Shown piece by piece: positions 1-13,329 of a stretch of 64,000 nucleotides of DNA (within the stretch, counting starts at the first letter, position 1; each line of letters begins with the position of its first letter). The DNA is from Karstenula rhodostoma CBS 690.94 (lineage: Eukaryota; Ascomycota; Dothideomycetes; Pleosporales; Didymosphaeriaceae). The notes under the pieces are model-generated. The model worked only from the letters and a program-made list of their open reading frames with translations. It was not told the origin of the DNA and ran no database searches. Made by a program: the position numbers and the translations under genes. The stretch is from contig MU001511.1 in NCBI GenBank assembly GCA_010093485.1, forward strand, positions 62,001 to 126,000. Reading direction: 5' to 3'.

Positions 1-963
1 AACCTAATATAATTTAATAATATTATTATTCTAATTAATATTATAATACTATTATTACTTTCTTTTATAGAAATAAAGTTTAATAACTAGGAATTATTAT
101 TAATTCTTATCTAGTATTATATATACTAATATATTTCTATTTACTATCTTTAGAAAAATACTACTATAAAAGAAGAAATCTATAAGTTTAGAATTCTTTA
201 GTTTATTTATTTATACCCTACTTTTATTATTCCCCCTAGAAAGTAATATAGATACTTTAAACCTATTTATAATTATATATAACTTAACCCTTTCTATCCT
301 ATATTAGTATTAGGCTAGAGGGTTAATACTAATATCTAAGTCTATATTAGTATAGCTAGTATAGCTTAGTATATTAGTATATATATCTTAAAGACTAAAA
401 AATATACTATTTTCTATATAAACTTTATAATATTTATTCTTTTTTATTTAAATAAAGATTATACTTTTACTTTATTTATATTTAAGCTTATAAATAAAAT
501 AATTAAGGAAAGAAACTATTTAGCTAAAAAGGTTATATATATATTATTTAGCTTTCTATTTATATAGTTTATATAGGTTATAATAAATATTAATTACTAG
601 TTTAAAGAAGTATAGTCTACTATATTCTTTTTTTACTAAGTCTAATAGATAAATAAAAAATAGCTTAATTCTAATAGTATTCTATTTTAGAATAGAAAGT
701 TAATACTCTAAAGATATAAAAAATATCTATTTATACTTAATAGCTTTTACTATATTAACTTCTTTCTATATTTTAACTATAAAAGTAAAATCCCTTTTAA
801 ATAATTTAAAACTAAACTATATATTTTATTTTATTATTTATAGTACTTTTATATATTAGATTTAGTCTACTTTTATTATATTAAGCTTATACTTTATTAT
901 CCCTTTTAGTATATAGATAATATTTATAACTTTTAGGGGTAATTATTTAAGACTAATACTAAG

Positions 964-2194
964 GCCTATTCTGGCCTGGATTTTAATTCAGGTCTATAGA
1001 ACTATATAGTATACTTATAATAAGAAAAAGACCTTTTTATACTTTTTTAATATTTATTTACTTACTTTTAAACCTTTATTTACGCGATTTAGACCTTTTT
1101 TTTATATATTTTTATACTTTTTTAATTATTAGTATAATACTAACTAATAGTTATTTAAATACTAATTCTTCTACTTACTTATATTTACTAATATCCTTAA
1201 CTTTTACCTATAGCTTATAGCTTACCCTATTACTATTACTATTACTATTAATACTATTTATCTATTATTACCTATCTATTATTACTATTAATATTATTTA
1301 CTACTTTTTACTTTACCTACTATTATAGGGTAGCTATTACCCGTTCTATATTTATTAACTATATAGGTTACTTTAATTTAATTATAATTACTTTTACTAT
1401 AAAATCTAGTTCCTTTTAGTCCTTAAGAACTATTATAATTATCTCTTATTACTTATATATAAAGTCCTTATTCTTAGCTAACTACTATAGTATTATCCCT
1501 ATCTAAATTAGTAATATTATATTAGTAATACTATATATATATATATATAAGAAACTTACTAATAGACTCTATAATTATATAGTCTATAACTATAACTTAT
1601 AGTATTTATATACTAGATTAATTATTATATTAATAAAGATTAACTTACTAGATAATATATTAGATTTTATAATATATATAGTTAGATATATCTAGATTAC
1701 TAATAGACTTACTACTAGTATATACTAGATTATATTTATTACTAAGGATTAATTACTTACTATTATTAGCTATTTTAATAGAAATATAGTATAGGTCTCT
1801 TTCTATAAAAGCTAGCCTTTATATATAATACTATAAATTATTTATTACTAGTAGATAACCTCTCTTTTATATTCTTTTTTAAATTATAATATTATTAATA
1901 TTTTATAATATTTTTAATATTTCGCGACTTCTCTATAATTATATATTAGGTATTAGTAAATAAAGAGTATACTATCCTACTAGTATTATATAATATTATA
2001 GTATTATAGTATTATAGTATTACTATATTATATAATATATATAGATAGATTAATACTTAGTTAATTAAGTCTAGTATTATAGGTGCCCTTCCTTTTTTTT
2101 TTTTATAAATAGTACTATCCTTTAGAGCTATTTAATAGAACTATATAGTACCTCTAGATTTTTCCTTATTACTAGATAGTTATAATAGTAGCTT

Positions 2195-2227
<33 letters not shown>
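964..2227 (+). repeat. A-tailed dispersed repeat, copy A (most complete)
   Basis: About 1.26 kb. The same sequence, with C/T and G/A differences, recurs in reverse orientation at 13,330-14,366 and at 14,508-15,370 plus 22,869-23,224; its 3' third recurs directly at 23,225-23,547. In this orientation it ends in a run of about 28 A (about 2,199-2,227). Two other copies end in an A or T run at the same edge. A conserved 3' A-tail suggests a non-LTR retroelement (SINE or truncated LINE); that class is inference, because no coding motif was recognised in it. Confidence 0.75.
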
Positions 2228-2231
<4 letters not shown>

Positions 2232-2529
2232 CTATTACTATTATTATATATATTATATTTATAAGTATATTAATTATTATAGAGATAATTTTAATTAGAT
2301 AGAAGTAAAGAATTTAGAACTTAAAGAAATACCTATTTAAAACTAATTTAAATTAAATAAGCTAGGAACTTAAGGACCTATTATTAATAGTAAACTAGTT
2401 AACTAAAATATATTAAAGTCTAGGCCTATTAACTATACTAAGAAATAGAGTATTAAGAAATATAATAACTACTAGAATTTAAGTAATTTAATCTATTAGA
2501 AGTAGTTAATTTAGGAGTATTCTATTACT

Positions 2530-3960
2530 AGAGTAGAATAGTCTAATACTAATCCTAATACTTTAACTACTTAATAAAGAATTACTTTTAATATAATAAT
2601 AAACTATTTTAAGGTAATTTTTAGTAAAAGAATATTATTATAACTTCTTATTAATCTTAATAGAAAAGCTAGTACTAGTAAAACCTATATTATTAAAATA
2701 ATTTTAACTTACTTTAATTAACTAGTTAAGGAAGTAGGTATACTATCTCCTATTATCTAATCTATACCTACTAGAGTTACTATATTTCTAATTAATAGCT
2801 AAATAATTAATAGCCTTTTCTAGATTCTAATTATATATATAGGAGGGATTATACTACTACTATCTACTATTATTTTATAGTAGTTATAAATTACTTTCTT
2901 CTCTATATACTATTTTATTATTAATAAGAAGTCTATAGTTAATCTTAATATACTAGCTTAAATTAGTATTTAACTTAGTAAAATTTATTTTTAATTTATA
3001 TACTTCTCTTTTACTAGTCTAAATATTATTATATTTAGAGACTTTTACTAGTTATTACCTATTACTTAGTAACCTTTATATAATTTATTACTAAGTAAAA
3101 AACCTATTAATACCTATATAAAGTAACTCTACTAGTAATTTTTAAAGACTATTATTCTTAATACTATTTAATACTAATAAGGAGATAGTAAAGCTAACTT
3201 TTAGAATACCCTTTTATAACTTTAAATTAATAAAAATACTTAGTAGAACTAGTTACTATTCTAAACTTATTATAGGGCTATTCTTTTAGATTTAGAAATA
3301 GATACTTTTTATAATTCTATATACCTCTATACTAAGTACTATAAAATTAATATAATTAATTATAATTATTTTTAGAACTAATACTAGCTAGTATTAATCT
3401 ACTATACTAAATATAATAACTCTATATATATAATAATACTATTAATAGAAGCTAGTAATTTAGAAAGTAAACTTTTTTTTTTATTAATACTAAAATTATA
3501 CTTCGAGCTAATACTTAGACTAAGTATATTCTTATTAATAAAGCTATTAATAAGGTTAATAATATTATATAGTATCTAGCTATTATAAACTATATAAAGA
3601 AACTACTTTTAGTTATTCTTACTATTTTTAATTAGTATATAAAACCTAGTCTATATACTATAGAGATAGATAAAATAGCTATATTTATTTTCTCTATATC
3701 TTATAAGTTCCTTTATAACTAGATAGTTATTATATAGATCTAATTTCTTCTCTACTTAGTATAGACTATTATAGTATATAAGTTCTAAAATCTTAGTTTT
3801 ATTTTAGCTAAAATACTTATATTTAAAGAGAAGGACTTTATTACTAGTTTATTATATATTACCCTATTATATATATAGAATATTAATAACTTTATATTTA
3901 AAACTTTTTTTCTTTTCTAGTATCTAAAGTCTAAAAATAGGAAATATATAAAGATAAAAA
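2530..3960 (+). pseudogene. RIP-inactivated PIF1-family DNA helicase relic (possibly from a Helitron)
   Basis: Translating through stop codons in changing plus-strand frames gives the ordered motifs of a PIF1-like helicase. A Walker A box reads RKASTSKTYII, where the family has GKAGTGKTYII; the Gly-to-Arg/Ser changes are G-to-A transitions. It is followed by a TRVTIFLINSQIINSLF-like segment (family ATGVAAFNING.TIHSLF), a Walker B region FIINKKSI (family IIDEKSM), IIIFRDFYQLLPI (family GDFxQLPPV), and a terminal segment at about 3,738-3,790 matching the FPLxLAWxxTVHKSQG motif. It is dead. PIF1 helicases of this kind occur in fungal Helitrons, but I saw no Rep domain or Helitron termini, so a stand-alone helicase gene family is an alternative. 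Confidence 0.72.
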
Positions 3961-6900
3961 AAAAAGGATAAATAATAAAAGTTAAATTAGTAACTTTTAT
4001 ACTTAAGAACTATTTTCTAGCTATTATAAGGCTTAATATTTTTTAGTATATCTAATACTATATTTTTTATTAATTTATTACTTAGTTTTTATTCTTAATA
4101 CTATAAAGTATATTTATAATTTAATCTATATTATTAAGTAGATTCTCCTTATTATTAAATATTATATTTAGAATATAAGTAGCCTCTTTACTAGTAAATC
4201 TACTTATTCTAAATATATAGTCTTTAATTTATTAGTAATACCTAATACTATAGCTAATACTTTACTTATAAAGTAAAGTATAGTATATATTTTTTATATA
4301 GACTAGAAAGTAGTAGAGTAATACTTTTTTTATATATATTCTAGTATACTATATAGACTATAGATTAGTAAAAGAAGTTAGTAAATTAGACTATATAGAA
4401 TAGACTAATAAGTACCCTCTTTAGAGTAATAAATAGGTAGAGGTTAGATTAGGGTTAGAGTTTTATATAAGTATATCTAACCCTAATCTAACTCCTACCT
4501 AGATTTTTAATTACTTTTTTAAATAGGGGTTAGGTAGGGGTTATATAGACTCTAGATTAGGGTAGGGTTTTAGATAATAGGGTTAGGGTAGATTTTATTA
4601 AGCTAAAATATATCCTAAAGTTATTATAGCTAATTATTATAACTAAATAAAATTTATATAGTTTAGAATATAAATATAAATAAAACTCTATATTAAAAAA
4701 TATAATAAAGAATAGAGTAAGGAATATTTTAGTTAGCTAGAATTTTAAAAAATATATTTTTAGGAGTTAAAAATATATAGTTTATTATAAATAATTATTA
4801 TAGATATAGATACTAAGTCTTATTTAAGTATAGTAAATACTATCTAAATTATATCTACTAGAAACCTTAAAACTAAAGCTTTTATTATAACTAAAACCTA
4901 GAAACTATAACTAGAACCTAGAAACTAGAACTAAAACCTAGAAACTAGAACTAGAATCTAGAAACTAGAACTAGAACTAAAACCCTATCTATATACTAAA
5001 ATTATAGTATTACTATATAAGTTAAAAGTTACTTACTTAAATAGTAATATACTTAGTATAGATTATATTTATATTATAATCTATTCTAATTAGTAAAGAT
5101 AAGTAAAATATTAGGAATTAAATTATATATCTTCTAAATATCTAACTAGAAAGACTTTAATAGACTCTTATAAAGTTTTAAAAGTATTTAATTAGAATTA
5201 GAAATTTAAATAGCTAAGATTATAATAAGTAATTTTATATATAAGTTTTAAAAATAATAGCTTTTTAAAAAGAAGCTTAATAGACTTCTAGTATTATTTA
5301 ATCTAATAAAGAGTAATAGCTATATATAATTAGTTTAGAGCTATAATAATAAACTATAATAACTTACTACTTAGCTTATAGTAGTTCTTTTTCTTAAGTT
5401 TCTTAAGGGGGGGGGTACTTTATAGGTAGCCTTATTTATAAGGTTTAACTTAGGTACCTTACTATTAGTAGAAGTTTAAATACTAGTTTACTTAGTTCTT
5501 ACTATAGTAAAAAGATTAGTATTAGGATAAAGGTTTATTATTCTTATATAGATTATATTTATATAGTATTATATAATTACTAAGTTTTATATAATTACTA
5601 AGTATTATATAATTACTAAGTATTATATTATTAAAATATTATACTAGACCTATAAATAACCTATTTAAAATTAGTTAACTTAATATTTATATTTATATTT
5701 AAATAATTATATACCTTTATTACTATTCTTTCCTACTCCTATATAATAAAGTATATTAAATATAAATTATCTAAGACTTTACTCCCTAATACCCTAATTC
5801 TTAAAAGATTTATATATAAAGAGTTCTTTATACTAATAGAAATATTTATTCTAGTCTTTTATTATAGCTATTACTAATTTATATAGAGTTTAGCCTCTAA
5901 AGCTAATAAAATTAGCTAAATCCTTATACTTTATAGTTAAGTTAGTTCTAAGAAAGACTACCCTATAAATTTTAAGTTAATATATAAAAGTAAACTTAGT
6001 ATAAGTAGCTATATAATTTAGTAAAGAGACTACTACTTTTTATTCTAAAGAAGACTAAGTTATTAAGAAAGTCTAAGCTTTAGATTATTAAATAAGAGTC
6101 TAGTTTAAGAAGAAGTTATAGAAGAATTTTAAGTATAGTATTTTATTAAAGATAGATAAAGCTATAATATTTAAAAATAAATAGAAAAATAAGGCTAAAA
6201 GGTATTTTAATAACTAAAAAAATAGTTAGTATTATTATAGGCTTTTATTATATTTACTTACTTCTTAATAGCTAAATAGCTTAAGTTAAAGCTTTCCTTT
6301 ATCTATAAAAAATAGGCTAATATCTAGAATAAAATTAACTAAAGGGCCTTTAATAATATAACTAAAAAACTAGTAATTATAACTTTATTCTTTACTTTAA
6401 ATAAGCTTTTAAGTTATAGTACTACTTAGGTTTAAGGCGCTAGTAGTATATTAGATAAAATTAAGTATAAAATCTACTAAAAAAGGAAGAAGAAGCTTAA
6501 TACCTACTTCTTTAAAAATACTAAAGAGAAGGCTAAGTATTTATAATTTATATAGGACCTTTTACCTAAAGAAATAAAGATAGTATCTAAAGATAAGTTT
6601 AAATAAGTTATTATAGAGTTTTATTATATATATATACTAACTATAAAAGGGAACTAAACCTTCTAGCCCTACTAGTAATAAAAGATAAAACTAAGGATAC
6701 TAATAATATATATATTAAGTTTAAGAAGAATAAGTATACTATAGAAAAGAATTAAAACTCTAAAATTAAGGTAATATATAATAAGAGTAAAAATACCTAT
6801 AATAAAGATATTCTAGGTAGTAATAATAATAAGGAGGATAATAATAAAAAGAATAATAATAAGGAGGAGAATAGTAAAGAGTTTAAGTTTAAGGACTTTA

Positions 6901-8987
6901 ATAACTAAAATATATTTTATATATTCTAATATATAGATAATACTTAGTATTAATTATAGCTAGTTATTATATACTTATAGTTATATAATACTCTATTCTA
7001 AAAAATACTATAATATTCTAATTAATATTCTAATAAATATAGTAATATATATATACTACTTTCTAAACCTATTATATTCTCTAGTTACTACTTTTCCTCT
7101 TTTCTAAAGGTTTTATTATCTTTTTACTTTATTTAATATAGTAAGCCTTAAGCCTAATTTAGGTAAAAGCCTACCTCTAGAACTTTATTAATTTAAACTT
7201 AATATAACCTATATTACTATAGGAGGAGAGAAATAAATTATAAACCTTCTTTAATACCTTTAATATAATAATACTAAGACTTTTATAGGTAAAAGAATCT
7301 ATAAATAATAGAAAGCCTAGTAAGGAAGTATAACTTAGGCTAAAAATTTTATTAATTTTTATTCTTATTAGAATAGTAACTTATATATAGATACTATATA
7401 AAGGTAGTTTAGTAAAGTTATAAATATTTTTACTAGTTATTTATTTATATTCTATTATAACTATAGTTCTATACTTATATATCTAATTCTAAAAAGTATT
7501 AATACTAAGTATATACTTAACTATTATAATATAAGATAGTATAAAACTATTATAATAGCTATTTACTCTAAATTATCTATAATAACTCCCTATTCTACTA
7601 CTATTAAAAATTCTAAACCTACTAGAATACTACTATTCTCTAGAGAGGTATTTAAAAGTAAGTTAATATATATTATTATTAATAATAACTAGTCTTTTTA
7701 CTTAGTTAAGTAATTATCCTTTTAGTATTTTCTTAAATTTCTTAGGCTAGGTATTAAAAGAATTAGTTAATATAAGTTTAAGTTTATATTTAAAGAGGAG
7801 TTTATTAAAGTTAAAATAGAACCCCTTTATAACTTTAATAAAAAAACTAAAATATCTCTTACTCTTAATATCTAGTTTATAAATAACTACTTTAGTTTCC
7901 TTACTATTAAAGATTATTATATTAATAATAACTAGTAATTTTAGTATAGACTACTTAACTTTATTCTAATCTATAGGAGGTATACTAGTATCTCTATAGT
8001 AGTAGAAGTACTTTAAGTATTATTAGCTATAAATATAGAATAGTAACTATTAGTAGTTATTTATAATAATACTAGTAATAATACTATACTAGTTATAATA
8101 CTTTAAAGTAAACTCTAGGTAATAGGTATAAAGTAGAAATATATAGAGAATATAATTCTATATTTTACCTATATTATTAATTTTATTATTTAGAATATTA
8201 TTTAGTATTTTAAACTCTTTATTTTAGATAAAATAGAGGCTATAGAGACCCTATAAAAATACTATATAAATAATATTAAATTATAGATATTAGTATTAAA
8301 CTCCCTCTATAAAGTAAGTAAGTATTATTATAGTTATTTATTATAGTTTCTTATTACTAATTAAGGTAATATAGTTCTATACTATCTATATTATTATTAA
8401 TTACTTATTATAATATTTTAAGTACTTTATTCTTATATAAAAGGATAAGGAACTAAAGAAGTATCTCTTTATTATATATAATATAAAAATTTAATAGAAT
8501 TTAATATATAATATATATATATATATACTATTTACCTTTAGAACTATATTAATAAATAGCTCTAAACTAAAATTATATAAAAGACTAGCTTAAATATTTC
8601 TAGTTTAGAAAGTAGTAAGGTTTCTAAGGTAGATTTCTATAATCTTAAATAACTCTAGCTATTAGTAACTAAGTAGTATTATCTTAAGTTTATTATAAAA
8701 ATATTTAAGAACTTTAAGAATATAACTATATTTCTTAATTAGAATTAATAGCCTTAGATTTTATATATCTAGCTTATATATAACTACCTTTTTAACTTCC
8801 TTAATAAAATAATAGATAACTTAGATAATAATTAGAATAATAAAGGGGGGATAATATAGCCTAATATTATAAAAGCTAAAGCTAAAAGGGGTTAAGTAAA
8901 ATTATTAAAATACTATATAAAAATAAGAGATAAATATAAATATCTATTTAACTATATAATAATACTAGATCTAAATTAGAAGCTTAT
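3961..8987. other. RIP-degraded sequence, no identified element
   Basis: About 5 kb of AT-rich relic DNA. It contains an imperfect 16-bp tandem repeat at about 5,572-5,625, a run of G at about 5,406, and AAT/AGG-rich simple sequence at 6,790-6,900. I could not reconstruct any protein domain here. At about 8,843-8,850 a short purine run (AAAGGGGGG) resembles a polypurine tract, but no matching LTR pair was found. Confidence 0.5.
4434..4501. repeat. Inverted repeat carrying telomere-like TTAGGG/CCCTAA sequence
   Basis: Two 26-nt arms (4,434-4,459 and 4,476-4,501) are reverse complements apart from one AG/GA swap and flank a 16-nt AT-rich loop. The arms contain TTAGGGTTAG and its complement. 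Further GGGTTAGG-like motifs continue to about 4,605. They are G-rich islands in otherwise GC-poor sequence. Whether they derive from telomeric repeats or from the end of a transposon cannot be told from the sequence. Confidence 0.7.
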
Positions 8988-11517
8988 ATTATAGAGATTC
9001 ACTATAAGGTAGGGTAACTTAATAAAGTAGGGGGGATAAAAAGGCGCGTTATACTTTACTAATATACAAATAAAGGGGGACTAAAAAAGCGGCTAAGGCG
9101 TGCCCAGCGTCTATACACAGGCTAACTAGAAAGGGCGTAGTGCCAAGCTAGCTAAAACGGGACTAGCGCGATACTAACCCTAAATAGACTTAGCGCGTAC
9201 CCGCTAATATATAAGAATTCTAACGATAGAGAGATTTAGAAGCTTATTATATATAAAATATATTATTATAGCCTTTTATTATATAAATATTTTAACTATT
9301 TATATAGAATAAAATATAAGGGGTTTAAAATAAATATATATACTAATAAAAATTTCTTAAATATCTTAACTACTATAATTCTCTAGAATAAAAAGATATT
9401 ACTCTAGCTTTAGTAATATATTTTAAAAGAAACTAGACTAATAAATAGTTTTATAAGTTATAATAGTAATTAGTAAGTAATTTATTCTAGCTTTCTAGTT
9501 TTATTTTATATAATATAAAGGAAGACCTATAAGAGGTAATTTACTAAAAAAGTAAACTCTATTTTAGCTTACCTTATATAAAATAGAGTAAAGATTTTAA
9601 TTTTCTTAAATAGTAGAAATTTAATAAGGGAGCCTATCTTTACCTTACTTAAGTTATAAAGAATATTCTAGTAATACTAATTATTAAAGTTAGAATAAAG
9701 TATATTTTTAATTTAGTAAAAGATATAATTAGGGATTAAAGGTATAATTTTACTACTAGTATAATTTAAAAGCTTTTAATACTTAAGGATACTATTATTT
9801 AAGAAATAAATAATAACTTAATTCTTAAAATTAAAAGTAGAACTAATAAGGATAGTAGTTAGTTTAAGAATTTATATAAGTTTCTAAGTAATATATATAA
9901 GTCTAAGCTATTAGTATAAGTAAGTAGAGAAAAAGAAATAAAAGAAAAAAAAAAAATATTTTTAAATAGAAAATTATATAAAGTAGTTAAGGGGAAGGAA
10001 TAGTCCTTTTACTATAAAAGTACTAAAGACTATAGTAGTATCTAGAGTAGTTATTATTATAATAAATAATTATAATAAATATATATATAGATTATTAAAT
10101 CTAAAATTAATTATAAATAATAAAAATAGAATTTTAATTTATATCTATTTATTATATAATATCTATTAATAGAATAATTTAGTTACTATATTATATAGGT
10201 AACCTAAGTAGATATACTAATCTTATCCCTATCTATATTTTAACTACCCCTACTTAACTATAATCTATACTTTAACTACCCCTACTCTAACCCTAATCTA
10301 TACTTTAACTACTTCTACTCTAATTCCTATCTAAGGTTCGTGTAATTCTAATCTAATCTATATCTAATTTATTTACTAGTTTAATCCTCTTTTATTTAAA
10401 CTATAGAATTATAAATAATAGATAAGTAATTTTTAAAGTCTTATATATAGAGAGATATTATATAGCTAATAAGATTACCTTATATAGTATATAATACTAT
10501 ATTAAATTAGTTAAGAATATTATAGTTTAAATAAAAATTTACTTTTATACTCTTTTAAACTAATATTCTCTTTACTAGAATTAGATTCTAAACTTATATA
10601 TCTAATTTAGTTAGTATCTATTTAATTTATATCTAGTAAATATTAGTAAAGTATTAGTTTTAGAATACTTATATATTTATAAATAGGAGATTTTTATTCT
10701 ATAGATTATTAAGAAAGATTTTAAAACTTTAGTAAAAATAGTTTTATTTCTAGTATAAAGTTTTAAAGTATTTAGTAGTCTTATCCTTTATAATAATTAA
10801 AGTATTAAGTATAGTTATATTTTTAATACTAATTTTAGTATTAAAAACTTTCTATTTAAAGGCCTTTTAGTCTACTTTAACTTCTTTTTTTTTATTTCTT
10901 TTAAGAATAATAAATAGGTTAAGTAATTATTAGTCTAAAATCTTTAATAATAAGGCTCTAGTATTAATTAAAGTATTAAATAGTTAGATAGATATTAGTA
11001 TTATTAGAGTTAAAATAAGGAAACTAAAAATATTAAAATACTAAGCTTATTTTTCTATAAATTACTTAGTTTTAATTTTACTAATATTTTAGCTAGTATA
11101 GGCTACTACTTTATAGTACTAAATAGTTTTAGTATTAAAGCTATTAAATATATTAGTATTTAATATTATCTAATACTTCTTTAACTTACTATATTATATT
11201 ATATATATTATTTAACTAGATATATAATTACTTTAATATATTAGGCTAGTTTCTTATTAGTAACTAATTAATAATTAGCTATATAGCTAGTAGAAAGGTA
11301 TTTTTCTAAAATTTAGAGTAATATATAGTCTCGTACTAGTCCCGTTTTAGCTAGCTTAATACTATACCCTTTTTAGTTAGTCTATATATAGATATTAGGC
11401 GTGTTTTAGTTACTTTTTTAGTCCCCCTTTATTTATATATTAGTAAAGTATAACGTGCCTTTTTATCCCTTTTACTTTATTAAGTTACCCTACCTTATAG
11501 TAAATCTCTATAATATA
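8988..11517. mobile_element. Candidate DNA transposon with about 190-bp terminal inverted repeats
   Basis: The sequence at about 8,988-9,174, starting TTATAGAGATTCACTATAAGG, recurs in reverse complement at about 11,328-11,517 with mainly C/T and G/A differences. The pair encloses about 2.15 kb. This arrangement is that of terminal inverted repeats of a class II element. The interior is heavily RIP-mutated and I recognised no transposase. A third, direct copy of the left end lies alone at about 20,147-20,305. Alternatively these could be independent short insertions in opposite orientation. The ends keep more CpA and CpG than their surroundings. Confidence 0.6.
10220..10345. repeat. Minisatellite of about 34-bp units
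   Basis: Three to four imperfect units share a core reading CTATACTTTAACTACCCCTA followed by CTCTAACCC. Units differ by C/T changes typical of RIP. It lies inside the candidate inverted-repeat transposon and, like the repeat at 4,434-4,605, carries CCCTAA-like motifs. Confidence 0.65.
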
Positions 11518-13329
11518 TAGAATAATATATACTATTTACTATTTTATTATACTCTATAGTAAGCTCTTTACTAGTTTTTTTTATTTAAATAACTATATTT
11601 TTCTTTATACTCTTATTTAAAGAGTACTCTTTAGTGCCTTTATACTATTTAATATTAGGTAGGTCTATTATAGTAGAGATATTAGATAAATACTAGGTAT
11701 AAGATAATAAATAGATATTAGATATAAGATAAATAACTATATAGTTCTATAATATAGAGTATAAAAAAAAGGTAGTAAAAGTAAATAGAAAAAATTATTA
11801 ATAAATATTATAAATAGATTTTATATAATTAAACCTTACTATTATATACCTATTTATTAAGTATTTATAGTATAAATACTAAAGTACTTTTACTTATTTA
11901 AGTAAAGGTAAATATACCTTATCTAAAAGTAGGAATATTTTATTACTTTTTTTACTATATAGACTAATACTATCTAATACCCTATATATATTTAAAATAG
12001 CTTAAATATATTAAGTTTTTATAAATATAGAGCTCTTTTTCTAATTTATTACCTTTTATCTTTATTTTTTTCTAATTTACTTTTACTTATATTATATATA
12101 TATACTAAGTAAGACTATTCTATAATCTATATAAGTATTATAATTTCTACTCTTTTACCCTCTCTCTTCTTTATTTTAATACTATAAACTATTAATCCTC
12201 TTTAATTAATCCTATTTATAAATAATTTCTATAAATTTACTAGTATAGTACTATATAGAAAGATTAAGCCTTTATACCCTATTAGTAGTAAAGGTAAGAG
12301 TAAAACTAAGACTTAAAATAAATTAAGTATTAATTTTAAGTATTAGCCCTATACTTATATATTATAGCTAGTCTATTTAGTTATTTAATAACTACTAGAA
12401 TCTTTTATAAAACTACTATTTCTAGTTTATTTATTAAGGCTTAGTAATTTATTCTAACTATTAGTAGTATTAAGAAGTCTTACTACTATAAACTTAATAA
12501 TAAGTATAGTACTAGTATTAGGCTAGTATTAGACTAATATTCTTTAGTTATAGCTTTTTATAAAATCTACTAGTTCTAAAAAAATACTAATCTACTTATT
12601 TCTAAGCTACTATTCTAGTGTCTAGTAAAAAAAGTACCTATTAATTATAGTATTTTTTACTCTATTTATAATACTCTTTTTAAAATTATTAATAAAAATC
12701 TAGTTTATAGTTTTTACTTTTAGTCTAGTATTATTATAGCTATTTAGAAAGTCTCTAAGATCTTTTTAATTTATTTTTTTAAATATAAGTAATAGTCCTA
12801 GTATTAGACTTTATTATATTTATTAATTAAATATAGATATACTACTAGTTTATATCTATACTAAGTATATTACTATTATAAAGTATAATATCTAATATAT
12901 TTACTAACTTACTAAAGTAATTAGTTTTTACTAGAGTATACTATTTTAGTTTACTTAGTACTAGACTTATATATAAATATTAGGCTAGATATTAGAACTA
13001 ATATTTTTATTTACTAATTATACTTTAGAATACTTATATATAAAGAATAAAGTTTATAGTAGTAATAGATTTTTATTAATTATATTTTTAATAAAAATAC
13101 TATTCTTTAGAGTTTAGTAGATAATTTAGTACTACTTTAATAGTAGTATAATACTAGGTAAAATACCTCTTTAGTATAGTTAGATAGTTCTAGTCTATTT
13201 AGCCCTACTAACTATACTTTTTTAAATTCTTTTTTTTTCTATACTATAATTCTTATATAGTTATTATATACTTTCTTTTTTATCTTTATAAGTAATAAGG
13301 ATTTATTATAAATATACTAATTTAGTTAA
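11518..13329. other. RIP-degraded sequence, no identified element
   Basis: AT-rich relic DNA. A long plus-strand frame at about 12,470-13,250 can be followed through RIP-type stops, so an old coding region is likely, but I could not match it to a family. No inverted or direct repeat partner was found within the window. Confidence 0.4.

Noticed and set aside
8988..11517. LTR pair
   Set aside because: The two copies are in inverted, not direct, orientation, so they are not LTRs of one element.
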